Shown: piece by piece, positions 8,437 to 15,697 of the stretch
How positions within the stretch are numbered: position 1 is the stretch's first letter
Layout: every line of letters begins with the position of its first letter
Assembly: GCA_934590355.1 (NCBI GenBank)
Contig: CAKTOX010000001.1
Span: 62,001-126,000, forward strand
From: an uncultured Oscillospiraceae bacterium
GTDB lineage: Bacteria; Bacillota; Clostridia; Oscillospirales; Oscillospiraceae
Reading direction: 5' to 3'
Length of the DNA stretch: 64,000 nt
Notes under the pieces: model-generated
What the model was told of the DNA's origin: nothing
Databases searched by the model: none
What the model saw: the letters and a program-made list of their open reading frames with translations, nothing else
Position numbers and translations under genes: made by a program

Positions 8437-8524
8437 GCGCGAGTGGTGGAATTGGCAGACTCGCTAGATTCAGGTTCTAGTGCTCACTCCGGGCGTGCGG
8501 GTTCAAGTCCCGCCTCGCGCACCA
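8437..8524 (+). tRNA. tRNA-Leu (anticodon CAG)
   Basis: A class II tRNA of 88 bases with encoded CCA. Acceptor GCGCGAG pairs with CTCGCGC. The anticodon stem CTAGA/TCTAG encloses loop TTCAGGT, giving CAG. A long variable arm and GGTTCAAGTCC T-arm follow, as expected for leucine. It has its own promoter and terminator. Confidence 0.97.
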
Positions 8525-8537
8525 AACATTGTAAAAT

Positions 8538-8568
8538 CCCGCAGTCCTTGCGACTGCGGGAATTTTTA
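8538..8568 (+). terminator. Terminator after tRNA-Leu
   Basis: Nine-pair stem CCCGCAGTC / GACTGCGGG followed by AATTTTTA. Confidence 0.88.
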
Positions 8569-8581
8569 TATATTCAGGGGC

Positions 8582-8632
8582 TTGACTTTTGAATTTTTCT
8601 GCTGTAAACTGTATCTGTCAGTCAAACTGACA
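8582..8632 (+). promoter_or_regulatory. tetR promoter with palindromic operator
   Basis: A promoter TTGACT (8582-8587), 17-base spacer, TAAACT (8605-8610) is followed at once by a perfect inverted repeat TGTCAGT-CAA-ACTGACA (8616-8632), covering the expected start site. A nearly identical repeat lies before the dehydratase operon at 9339-9355. This suggests autorepression by the TetR protein. Confidence 0.78.
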
Positions 8633-8656
8633 ATTGCATAGGGGGAGGGACAGCAT

Positions 8657-9289
8657 TTGCCGCACGAGGAGCTGAGAGAAAAGAACATCAGGCTCGTAAT
8701 CGAGAACGCCCTTGATAGTTTTTTGGAAAACGGAATAGAAAAAACCAAGGTAGCCGACATTGCGCGCCGCTCCGGGCTCACGGAGCGCTCGGTTTTTCGG
8801 TATTTTGAGACCAAGGCCGACCTCGTTTTGGCTGCATCGCTGCTGTATTGGAACAGGATACTTGCGCTTATCGACCGTATGTCGCATGAAAATTCCGACG
8901 GCGGCACGACCGGCCTTGAGGACGCGGCAAACGTGCTCGTGTGCTACTCGATGCTGTATCACCTCGACCCCAAGGGCATGCGCTTCACGCTCGATGCGGA
9001 GCTGACCTTGCAGGCAGCAGGCAGGCTGCATGAGATAAAAAACCAGCCGCCCGAGCCGTTTGAGACCTCCGGAGGTCCCATGGCGAAGGCTATCCGCAAG
9101 GGTCTTGCCGACGGCTCGATAAGCCCCGAGGTGGACGTGAAGGAGATATACTACAACTCCTACGACGCAATTCTGGGAATAATGCAGCGCCTTTCCATAG
9201 GTGGCAGCCCCAGCGCGAGAGAGCTCGATTACGACAGCAGAATGCTCCATCTCAGCGAGATGTTCGTTAAAGCGCTCAGCGGAAAATAA
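8657..9289 (+). CDS. TetR family regulator, probable controller of the dehydratase block
   Basis: 210-residue DNA-binding repressor type protein. The N-terminal helix-turn-helix is seen in IEKTKVADIARRSGLTERSV followed by FRYFETKADLV, the TetR pattern. The C-terminal ligand domain is all-helical and not assignable to a ligand. The start is a TTG at 8657 with a strong GGGGGAGGG six bases upstream; there is no in-frame ATG nearby. The same palindrome is found at its own promoter and upstream of the first dehydratase pair, so it probably represses both. The effector may be an acyl-CoA or related acid, which is a guess from context. Confidence 0.9.
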   Translation: MPHEELREKNIRLVIENALDSFLENGIEKTKVADIARRSGLTERSVFRYFETKADLVLAASLLYWNRILALIDRMSHENSDGGTTGLEDAANVLVCYSMLYHLDPKGMRFTLDAELTLQAAGRLHEIKNQPPEPFETSGGPMAKAIRKGLADGSISPEVDVKEIYYNSYDAILGIMQRLSIGGSPSARELDYDSRMLHLSEMFVKALSGK

Positions 9290-9301
9290 CAAGCGAATTT
9301 C

Positions 9302-9322
9302 AAATCCCGAGTTATCGGGATT
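9302..9322 (+). terminator. Possible hairpin terminator after tetR
   Basis: AAATCCCGA-GTTA-TCGGGATTT forms a nine-pair stem soon after the tetR stop. No T-run follows, so termination would be weak. Confidence 0.4.
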
Positions 9323-9338
9323 TGTGTATGCCCGCTTT

Positions 9339-9373
9339 TGTCAGCCTTGCTGACATAAATGGGCAAATATAAA
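9339..9373 (+). promoter_or_regulatory. Second TetR-type operator and candidate promoter of dehydratase pair 1
   Basis: TGTCAGC-CTT-GCTGACA (9339-9355) is a perfect inverted repeat matching the tetR operator at six of seven arm positions. A possible promoter TTGCTG (9347-9352), 15-base spacer, TATAAA (9368-9373) overlaps it. The operator is clear; the promoter is weak. Confidence 0.65.
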
Positions 9374-9398
9374 AAAACACACAGGAAGAAGGGCCGCA

Positions 9399-10604
9399 AT
9401 GAAAGAACTGAAGCATTTGATTTACTTTGAGAGCCTGCTGGAGGACACGAACAACGAGCTTGTCCGCAAGGCAGAGTCGGAGGGGGACCTGGCGCTCGGT
9501 TACACCTGCTTTCACGCGCCGGAGGTGCTCATGAACTTGGGCAATTGCTTCTCCGTCCGGCTTCGTGCACCGCACACCAACTCCATGGAGCTGGCAACCT
9601 ATTACATGGCCAACAACAGCTGCGAGTTCGCCCGTGCGCTTTTGGAGCGCGCGCTTGAGGGCAACTACGCATTTCTCCACGCCATGATAGGCGTTGACGT
9701 CTGCGAGGCGAATAACCGCGCCATCGAGAATATGGAGATCATGCACGCGCAGGGCGAGGACAAGGACAAATTCTTCTACTGCAATCTGGACATTCCCTAT
9801 TCCGACGACGAGGACTGCGTCGAGCACATCCGCGAGCAGGTCTCCAGAAAAATTTTAAAGCCCCTGCGCGAAAACTACGGCATCGACACCTCGGACGACG
9901 CCATCCGCGCCGCCGTGAGCGAGCACAACGAGGTCTGCCGCATTTTGACCGAGATAGGCGAGCTGCGCAAGCTGGATATCCCGCCCGTCACGGGCTATGA
10001 GTACGCCGTTTTGGTTTTGGTCAGCTACACCTGCCCCAAGCGGTTCATTCTCCCCTACCTGCGCGAGACGCTTGAGGAGATAAAAAGCCGCAAGACCGAC
10101 GCCGAGAAGGACTACCGCGTCCGCGTTGTCGTCGTCGGCTCGGAGATCGACGATCCTCAGCTCATCAAGCTCATCGAGGGCTGCGGCGCACTGGTGGTCG
10201 CCGACCGCTACTGCTACGGCTCCTTCCCCGGCAGACAGGAGATAGAGCTCACCGACACCGAGGACGCACTCACGCAGGTCTGCCGCTGGTATCTGCAAAA
10301 CACGGAGTGCCCGCGCCAGAGCGCAATGCACCGCGTCAAGTACCGCAACGACCACGTCGCGCAGCTTGTTAAGGACTTTAACGCCGACGGCGCTATTTAC
10401 GAGCAGATGAAGTTCTGCACCTACTGGTCGTATGAGCGCGTCATCGCAAACCAGGTCATGCCCCGCGACTACGGCATCCACATTCTCTCCATAGACCGCC
10501 CCTACATTTCCGGTCAGAGCGGTCAGCTTCGCACGAGAGTGCAGGCCTTCGTGGAGAGCCTTGAAATGAAAAAGCTCAGGACAGCTCAGAAGGAGGAAAA
10601 CTGA
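9399..10604 (+). CDS. 2-hydroxyacyl-CoA dehydratase-like protein, short subunit, pair 1
   Basis: 401-residue member of the HgdB/FldC/BcrC superfamily, whose members bind a [4Fe-4S] cluster and remove water from 2-hydroxyacyl-CoA, or reduce aromatic thioesters, after one-electron activation. Family marks are GYTCFHAPEVLMNLG with Cys37, Cys75, the VVGSEIDDPQLIKLIE and ADRYCYGS region (Cys272), and DGAIYEQMKFCTYW (Cys340). These cysteines are present at the same places in the two paralogues at 12526 and 17221. ATG 9399 follows GAAGAAGG. It ends one base before the partner gene. No activator ATPase (HgdC type) or CoA-transferase lies nearby, so the exact substrate and even dehydratase activity are open. 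Confidence 0.85.
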   Translation: MKELKHLIYFESLLEDTNNELVRKAESEGDLALGYTCFHAPEVLMNLGNCFSVRLRAPHTNSMELATYYMANNSCEFARALLERALEGNYAFLHAMIGVDVCEANNRAIENMEIMHAQGEDKDKFFYCNLDIPYSDDEDCVEHIREQVSRKILKPLRENYGIDTSDDAIRAAVSEHNEVCRILTEIGELRKLDIPPVTGYEYAVLVLVSYTCPKRFILPYLRETLEEIKSRKTDAEKDYRVRVVVVGSEIDDPQLIKLIEGCGALVVADRYCYGSFPGRQEIELTDTEDALTQVCRWYLQNTECPRQSAMHRVKYRNDHVAQLVKDFNADGAIYEQMKFCTYWSYERVIANQVMPRDYGIHILSIDRPYISGQSGQLRTRVQAFVESLEMKKLRTAQKEEN

Positions 10605-10605
10605 C

Positions 10606-12174
10606 ATGGCATACAACCCCAAAACCGGCAAAGGCTTGGGCAGATATTACGATGCCGAGCACCGCGCCTTCCGCGCCCGCGAATGGAGAGGCTTTAAGGA
10701 CACCTTTTACGATTTCTTCCGCTGGCTCTACCTGTACGGCTTCATGGCCGTAAAGCTGGGCTGCCACCCCATACTCATGGTCAAATCCATGCTGCGCTAC
10801 CGCTGGATGGTCTCCTACCTCACCGCGGCGCACATGGTCGACCGCCACACCATGGGGCTGCGCGGCAAGGAGCTGCACTATGCCCACAACCAGTTCTTCT
10901 CCGTCCTGCACAACTCCGTCATCGGCGTTCGTGACATCATCGTGCGCGACGAGAACCTGCGCCCGAACAGCAAGCGTGCGGCAAAGCTGCGCGAGAACAC
11001 CGTCATGTTCGACGAGATGACCCCGCATCTTATCATGATGGGCTTCCCCACCGTCAAGTGGATCGACATCGCCATGTTCGCCATCGGTCTGCCCTCCGAG
11101 GTCGATCAGAACGCAAGTATGTTCTACATAGACGCAATGGAGCATCTCGGTCTGCCGGCAGACGTCTGCCCCGAGCCCGCCTCCGAGTGCGGCTGCGCCG
11201 TTGTTGACGACTACCCCCGCGTCGGCAAGTGCTACTTCACCGGCACCATGCCCTGCGACGGTGCGATCTCCCAGACGAATATCCTCACCCGCCACTTCAA
11301 GGATCTGCCCTCGTTCCAGATAACTCCCCCGCAGAGAATAAACGAGCCCGAGGTGCAGACCTACGCGATCAAGAACCTCAAAAAGGGCATCGAATTTCTC
11401 GAGCAGCAGTTCGGCGTAAAGTGGGACTGGGACGCATTTTGGAAAAATGCCGAAATGTACAACGAAAGCTCCCGCTGCATGGTCGAAAAGTGGGACGTCA
11501 ACTGCACCGACTATCCTCAGGTCTGCGGCGCTGCGCTTGCGCTCCAGCGCGAGTATGAGTTTCAGGCGGCCGCATGCATGGACGAGTTCATGCTCAAGAC
11601 CGACCGCAAGGTCACCAAGATGATGCTCAAGGGCTACGAAAAGGACAAGGCGGCCAACGCACCCAAGCCCAAGTACCGCTGCCTCGTTTGGGCATGCCCC
11701 GCGCATTATTACACCAACTTCACCTATTGGACTCAGCACTGCTGGGGCGTCACCTGCGTAAACGACATGGAGGCGATGCTCAGCTACCTGCCCATCAGCA
11801 CCGACAACAAGGATCAGGCGCTTGCCGACCTCGTTCGCTGCTATGAGAGAATGATGATGCGCTCCCACACCAACGGAGGTTATGCAAACCTGCTCGACGA
11901 GTGCTGGAAGATGTGCGAGAAATTTAACGTCAACATCGTCATCATGTACGACCACGTTTCCTGCAAAAACGTCGGCGGTCTGCACGGTCTGTTCGAGGAT
12001 CAGGCGCGTGAGCGCGGCATCCACCTCATTTGGATACCCCACGATGTTATGGACCCGCGTACCGTATCCCGCCGCGAAATGCGCGAGGCGTTCAATCAGT
12101 ATATGACGACCGTACTGCGCGAGGAGCCCCTCGACCCGACGCTGCTCGATTACGAAGACAATCTCAGCTGGTAA
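10606..12174 (+). CDS. 2-hydroxyacyl-CoA dehydratase-like protein, long subunit, pair 1
   Basis: 522-residue partner subunit of the same superfamily. Conserved cysteines are in LPADVCPEP (188), GTMPCDG (217), QHCWG (379) and HVSCKNVGG (453); all are kept in the paralogues at 13719 and 15698. It is roughly 70-100 residues longer than usual family subunits because of an N-terminal extension with REWRGFKDTFYDFFRW and LRYRWMVSY, shared by the three copies. The C-terminus ends in Trp, also shared. AGGAGG lies just upstream of the ATG at 10606. It is followed by a small membrane protein gene after 17 bases. Cytosolic unless recruited by that protein. Confidence 0.84.
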   Translation: MAYNPKTGKGLGRYYDAEHRAFRAREWRGFKDTFYDFFRWLYLYGFMAVKLGCHPILMVKSMLRYRWMVSYLTAAHMVDRHTMGLRGKELHYAHNQFFSVLHNSVIGVRDIIVRDENLRPNSKRAAKLRENTVMFDEMTPHLIMMGFPTVKWIDIAMFAIGLPSEVDQNASMFYIDAMEHLGLPADVCPEPASECGCAVVDDYPRVGKCYFTGTMPCDGAISQTNILTRHFKDLPSFQITPPQRINEPEVQTYAIKNLKKGIEFLEQQFGVKWDWDAFWKNAEMYNESSRCMVEKWDVNCTDYPQVCGAALALQREYEFQAAACMDEFMLKTDRKVTKMMLKGYEKDKAANAPKPKYRCLVWACPAHYYTNFTYWTQHCWGVTCVNDMEAMLSYLPISTDNKDQALADLVRCYERMMMRSHTNGGYANLLDECWKMCEKFNVNIVIMYDHVSCKNVGGLHGLFEDQARERGIHLIWIPHDVMDPRTVSRREMREAFNQYMTTVLREEPLDPTLLDYEDNLSW

Positions 12175-12191
12175 TTAAGGAGGAAATAAAA

Positions 12192-12347
12192 ATGGCTTGG
12201 TACTGGATAGTTCTGATAGTTCTCTTTACTCTGTTCTGTCTGCTGTTTCTGGCATACATGACCAACGCGGACATGAAGCTCATCGAAAAAATATACAACG
12301 CCCTTATAAAATACCACGACAGCAAGAGCGTCGAGGAAAAGATCTGA
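12192..12347 (+). CDS. Small single-span membrane protein, pair 1
   Basis: 51-residue protein beginning MAWYWIVLIVLFTLF, with one hydrophobic helix (about residues 3-22) and then a short soluble tail. The tail carries NADMKLIEKIY and ends near YHDSKS. AAGGAGG is ideally placed before the ATG at 12192. It resembles the small proteins at 15308 and 15540: all have a helix, the motif N-x-D-x-K and a [HY]-D about 14 residues later, and all directly follow a long dehydratase subunit. I do not recognise the family; a membrane anchor for the dehydratase complex is an inference from position. Confidence 0.75.
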   Translation: MAWYWIVLIVLFTLFCLLFLAYMTNADMKLIEKIYNALIKYHDSKSVEEKI

Positions 12348-12382
12348 TCCGATCTTCAAAACAGCATAAAGCGCTATAACGA

Positions 12383-12412
12383 AAAGAGCAGGCATGAGCC
12401 TGCTCTTTTTTG
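12383..12412 (+). terminator. Terminator of dehydratase operon 1
   Basis: AAAAGAGCAGGC-ATGA-GCCTGCTCTTTT followed by further T, a strong rho-independent terminator. Confidence 0.9.
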
Positions 12413-12424
12413 TCGGTTTTTCGA

Positions 12425-12490
12425 CATAAAGCAAAGTTTTGTGTTGCAATTCTCGCCGAAAATGTTAAAATATTATCGGTTTGCTTTATG
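12425..12490 (+). promoter_or_regulatory. Promoter of dehydratase operon 2 flanked by an 11-bp inverted repeat
   Basis: TTGCAA (12444-12449), 16-base spacer, TAAAAT (12466-12471) form a promoter. CATAAAGCAAA (12425-12435) and its exact inverse TTTGCTTTATG (12480-12490) flank it, one on each side, which suggests operators for a DNA-looping or dimeric regulator. They do not match the TetR palindrome. Confidence 0.65.
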
Positions 12491-12525
12491 CAGGCCTATC
12501 GCTAAGATAAAAACACGGAGGAAAC

Positions 12526-13722
12526 ATGAAAGATTTAAAGCATCTGCTGTATTTTGAGAATCTTCTTCAAGAGGCTCAAAATGAACTGATCCTGCAGGCG
12601 CAGAGCGAGGGGGATATCTGCGTGGCTTATGTCTGCGAAAACACTCCCGAACCGCTGCTGAATCTGCCGGGAACATTCTCGACCCGCCTGCGTGCGCCGC
12701 GCACGGGCTCGATGGAAATGGCGACCTACTACATGACGAGCTTCCTTTGCGAGTACAGCCGCGCCCTGCTTGAGCGCGCGATCGAGGGCGGCTTCAACTT
12801 TGCCGACTGCATCATCACGCCCGACGGCTGCACGATGATGAACAGAGCCGTTGAGAATATGGAGCTTCTCAACGCCGTCGGCAAGGACAAGGAAAACTTC
12901 TTCTATGAGTACATGGAAATACCCATGAAGGCCGACGACAACGGTCTTAATCTCTACACGCTCCAGTGCAAAAACCACATTCTCACCCCGCTGCACGAGC
13001 ACTACGGCATCGACGTTTCCGACGAGGCCATCCGCAAGGCAGTCGCGGAGCACAACCGCGTGTGCGAGCTCATACGCGCCATCGGCGAGTTCAGAAAGGG
13101 CGTCGCTCCGCGCATCACGGGCTATGAGTTCCACGTCATCACCCTTGCGACCTACGCCGCTCCCAAGGCGCTTCTCATCAGTAAGCTCGAGGAGACGCTC
13201 GAGGAGCTCAAGACCCGTGAGCCGGACGATACGAAATACCGCGCAAGAGTCCTCGTCGTGGGCTCGGAGATCGACGACACGGACTTTATTAAGCTCATCG
13301 AGAGCACCGGAGCATACGTCTGCGCCGACCGCTTCTGCTACGGCTCCCTGCCCGGCAGAGATCCCATCGTGCTCACCGATGATGAGGACGCGCTCACGCA
13401 GGTCTGCCGCCAGTATATGTACCGCGGTCAGTGCCCGAGATACATGAACACCGCGAAAATGAACGGCAGACGCGAATACGTCAACGCCCTTGCCAAGGAA
13501 TACGACGCCGACGGCATAATCTACGAGCAGATAAAGTTCTGCGATCCCTGGGCTTACGAGCGCATGATGGGCTCGCACATTCTGCACGATGACTACGGCT
13601 ATCCCGTGCTCTCGGTCGACCGCCCGTACTGCATTTCGAGCTCCGGTCAGATGCGCACCCGCGTTCAGGCATTTGTCGAGAGCGTCGAGATCAAGAGGAT
13701 CCAGGGAGGGGAAAAGAAATGA
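12526..13722 (+). CDS. 2-hydroxyacyl-CoA dehydratase-like protein, short subunit, pair 2
   Basis: 398-residue paralogue of the short subunits at 9399 and 17221. It begins MKDLKHLLYFENLLQEAQNE, nearly the same as the other copies. Cys37 (AYVCENTPEPLLNL) and Cys75 (FLCEYSRALLE), the VVGSEIDDTDFIKLIE and ADRFCYGSLPGR region, and DGIIYEQIKFCDPW are kept, consistent with iron-sulfur cluster binding. Compared with pair 1, NLGNCFS is NLPGTFS, so a cysteine near residue 50 is lost. A clear GGAGG precedes the ATG. It overlaps the long subunit gene by four bases (ATGA). Confidence 0.85.
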   Translation: MKDLKHLLYFENLLQEAQNELILQAQSEGDICVAYVCENTPEPLLNLPGTFSTRLRAPRTGSMEMATYYMTSFLCEYSRALLERAIEGGFNFADCIITPDGCTMMNRAVENMELLNAVGKDKENFFYEYMEIPMKADDNGLNLYTLQCKNHILTPLHEHYGIDVSDEAIRKAVAEHNRVCELIRAIGEFRKGVAPRITGYEFHVITLATYAAPKALLISKLEETLEELKTREPDDTKYRARVLVVGSEIDDTDFIKLIESTGAYVCADRFCYGSLPGRDPIVLTDDEDALTQVCRQYMYRGQCPRYMNTAKMNGRREYVNALAKEYDADGIIYEQIKFCDPWAYERMMGSHILHDDYGYPVLSVDRPYCISSSGQMRTRVQAFVESVEIKRIQGGEKK

Positions 13723-15290
13723 GCAACAAGAGAATAGGCTGCGAGAACTTCGGCAAGGTATATGTCGAGGGTAAGCGTTACAGAAGCCGCCGTGAGTGGC
13801 GCGGCGTCGTTGATACACTTTACGATTACTCCAGATGGCTTCACAACTGGTTTAACATGGCGAGGATCGTCCTTATAAAGCCCCGCAACGTCAAGGCGAT
13901 GTTCCGCTACCGCTGGATGGCAAACTACCTCGCCGTTCCCATGATGATCGACCGCCACACTCAGGGTCTGCGCGGCGAGCATCTGCGCATCTGCCACGCC
14001 GAGCAGGACGTCATCGTTGAGGACGTCGCAAAGCTGCTCGACAAGCTCTTCAAGGGCGACCGCCGCATCGGAAACGACACCGAGTTTTCCAAGAAGGTCG
14101 TGCTCGTTGACGAAAACGAGATGCAGTCCGTAATGATGGGCTTTCCCACCGTCGTGCCGCTCAGCCGCGAGATAGCCTCGACCTACATTCCCGTGCTTCT
14201 CAACCAGCGCGCCGCCATACACTACATAGACGTTGCTCAGGAATACGGTCTTGCCGGCGACGTTTGCCCGATGCCGGAGGCTGAGGCGGGCGTTTCCATC
14301 GATGACGACGCACCCATCCTCGGCTGCTGCGCCGTGCAGTGCAACACCACCTGCGACGGCTCGCTGCTCAGTAACGGCGTCATCTCAAAGCGCATGGAGC
14401 TCGAGGACGGCATCCCCGTTTTCCAGCTCGCATCCCCGCTGCGTCACGTTAACGAGGACGTTCAGGAATACGCCGCGCAGGAAATTCGCAACGCCATTGC
14501 CTTCATCGAGGAGCACACGGGCGAAAAGTGGGACTGGACCCACTACTTCGAGTGCGCAAGACGCGTAAACTACGCAACGAAGTGCCGTCTGGAGTGGCTT
14601 GAAATGAACAAGTCCCCCTATCCGCAGGTCTTCGGCTCGAACCTCGCTCTGTACACCGAGACCAACTACATGGCGATAAGCGGCAGACTGCCCATCTTCG
14701 AAAAGACCGACCGCAAGATAACGAAGCTTGCCGAGCGCGCGTACAAGAAAAAGAAGATGGTCGCAAACGAGTACCGCCACCGCGCAATCGTTTGGGGCGT
14801 GCAGTCGCATTATTACATGGATCTGCTCGTTTGGATGCTCAACTGCTGGGGCATCGTGCCGCTGACGGATATGCTCTCGATGGACAACACCGAGATGATC
14901 GCAGAGGTCGACACCCCCGAAAACCGCGAGCAGGCGATATACGACATTGCAATGCTCACCGAGCGCATGATAATGCGCAACCGCACCCACGGCGGCTATA
15001 AGGTGCTGCTTGACGACCTGTGGAAGTTCGTTGAGGAGTTTAACGCCGACATGGTCATTCTCTGGGAGCACATGAGCTGCAAGGCTCTCGACGGTATGCA
15101 CGGAATGTTCGAGGAGCGCGCCCGCGAGCGCGGCATCCACCTTGTGTGGGTCTCCCACGATCTGTTTGACCCGCGCGTGGTCTCCCGTCAGGGCGTGCGT
15201 GATCAGATAAACACCTATATGCGCACGGTCATGGGCGAGGAGCCCGTTGACCCGAGCCTTGAAATTCTCCCCGACGAGGAATCGTGGTAA
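13719..15290 (+). CDS. 2-hydroxyacyl-CoA dehydratase-like protein, long subunit, pair 2
   Basis: 523-residue paralogue of the long subunits at 10606 and 15698. It keeps the N-terminal extension (RREWRGVVDTLYDYSRW, FRYRWMANYL) and cysteines in GDVCPMPEAEAG, NTTCDG, LNCWGIV and HMSCKALDG. It ends PDEESW. AGGGAGG is upstream and the start overlaps the short subunit stop. Function is tied to the short subunit as an iron-sulfur hydroxyacyl-CoA dehydratase or related reductase; the substrate is not evident. A small membrane protein gene follows after 17 bases, with an almost identical ribosome site to that of pair 1. Confidence 0.84.
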   Translation: MSNKRIGCENFGKVYVEGKRYRSRREWRGVVDTLYDYSRWLHNWFNMARIVLIKPRNVKAMFRYRWMANYLAVPMMIDRHTQGLRGEHLRICHAEQDVIVEDVAKLLDKLFKGDRRIGNDTEFSKKVVLVDENEMQSVMMGFPTVVPLSREIASTYIPVLLNQRAAIHYIDVAQEYGLAGDVCPMPEAEAGVSIDDDAPILGCCAVQCNTTCDGSLLSNGVISKRMELEDGIPVFQLASPLRHVNEDVQEYAAQEIRNAIAFIEEHTGEKWDWTHYFECARRVNYATKCRLEWLEMNKSPYPQVFGSNLALYTETNYMAISGRLPIFEKTDRKITKLAERAYKKKKMVANEYRHRAIVWGVQSHYYMDLLVWMLNCWGIVPLTDMLSMDNTEMIAEVDTPENREQAIYDIAMLTERMIMRNRTHGGYKVLLDDLWKFVEEFNADMVILWEHMSCKALDGMHGMFEERARERGIHLVWVSHDLFDPRVVSRQGVRDQINTYMRTVMGEEPVDPSLEILPDEESW

Positions 15291-15307
15291 TTGGAAAGGA
15301 GATAAAA

Positions 15308-15475
15308 ATGTCCAAGCTTTGCCCTGTTTTCAAAAAGCTCTCGCTGGCGGGACTGTCGTTTTTCGCCGTCACCTTCGCCGTGTATTATTTTAATCTCGAC
15401 ATGAAGATGACCTCGGCAATGGAGCCGGTGCTCGAATTTTTCTACGACAGAGTAGACCGCGACCAGCACCTATGA
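15308..15475 (+). CDS. Small single-span membrane protein, pair 2
   Basis: 55-residue protein with a short basic N-terminus (MSKLCPVFKK), one hydrophobic helix (about residues 11-28), then YYFNLDMKM and a tail with FFYDRVDRD. GGAGAT lies just before the ATG at 15308. The FNLD-x-K motif is shared with the protein at 15540 and in weaker form (NADMK) with that at 12192. A third occurrence after a paralogous dehydratase pair makes real coding very likely. Function unknown. Confidence 0.75.
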   Translation: MSKLCPVFKKLSLAGLSFFAVTFAVYYFNLDMKMTSAMEPVLEFFYDRVDRDQHL

Positions 15476-15487
15476 TCTATTAAATAT

Positions 15488-15529
15488 GCAAAAACCTGCC
15501 GTGAGCTTTAACGTTCACGGCAGGTTTTT
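15488..15529. terminator. Bidirectional terminator between convergent dehydratase operons
   Basis: AAAAACCTGCCGTGA and TCACGGCAGGTTTTT form a 15-pair stem with T-runs on both strands, serving operon 2 (plus) and operon 3 (minus). Confidence 0.92.
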
Positions 15530-15539
15530 CTATCATATT

Positions 15540-15692
15540 TTACAGTCTGACGTCGCGCTTGCGGCTGTCGTAGACCTTGTTGAGGATAGGTCTTACGCCG
15601 TAGTACAGCAGCTTGTTGTCAAGGTTAAACCAATAGATGAGCATACTCAGAGGAACGATGCTCATTGCACCTATTAGGAGCTTCTTTTTCAT
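15540..15692 (-). CDS. Small single-span membrane protein, pair 3
   Basis: A 50-residue frame on the minus strand, starting MKKKLLIGAMSIVPLSMLIY and continuing WFNLDNKLLYYGVRP to a basic tail YDSRKRDVRL. The ATG at 15692 lies five bases after the long subunit stop, with GAAGGATGG at the end of that gene as ribosome site. The positive N-terminus and single helix predict an N-in topology with the tail outside, or a signal anchor; the tail orientation is uncertain. Motif FNLD-x-K and YD match the proteins at 15308 and 12192. It is shorter than usual gene-calling cut-offs. Confidence 0.75.
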   Translation of the reverse strand: MKKKLLIGAMSIVPLSMLIYWFNLDNKLLYYGVRPILNKVYDSRKRDVRL

Positions 15693-15697
15693 TGCCG

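Noticed and set aside
10576..12042. Long minus-strand frame of 488 codons antisense to the pair 1 long subunit
   Set aside because: It is a mirror of the biased codons of the real gene, lacks a ribosome site and has low-complexity Val/Ala/His content. Similar frames lie opposite 12535-13818, 15665-17239 and 17176-18408.
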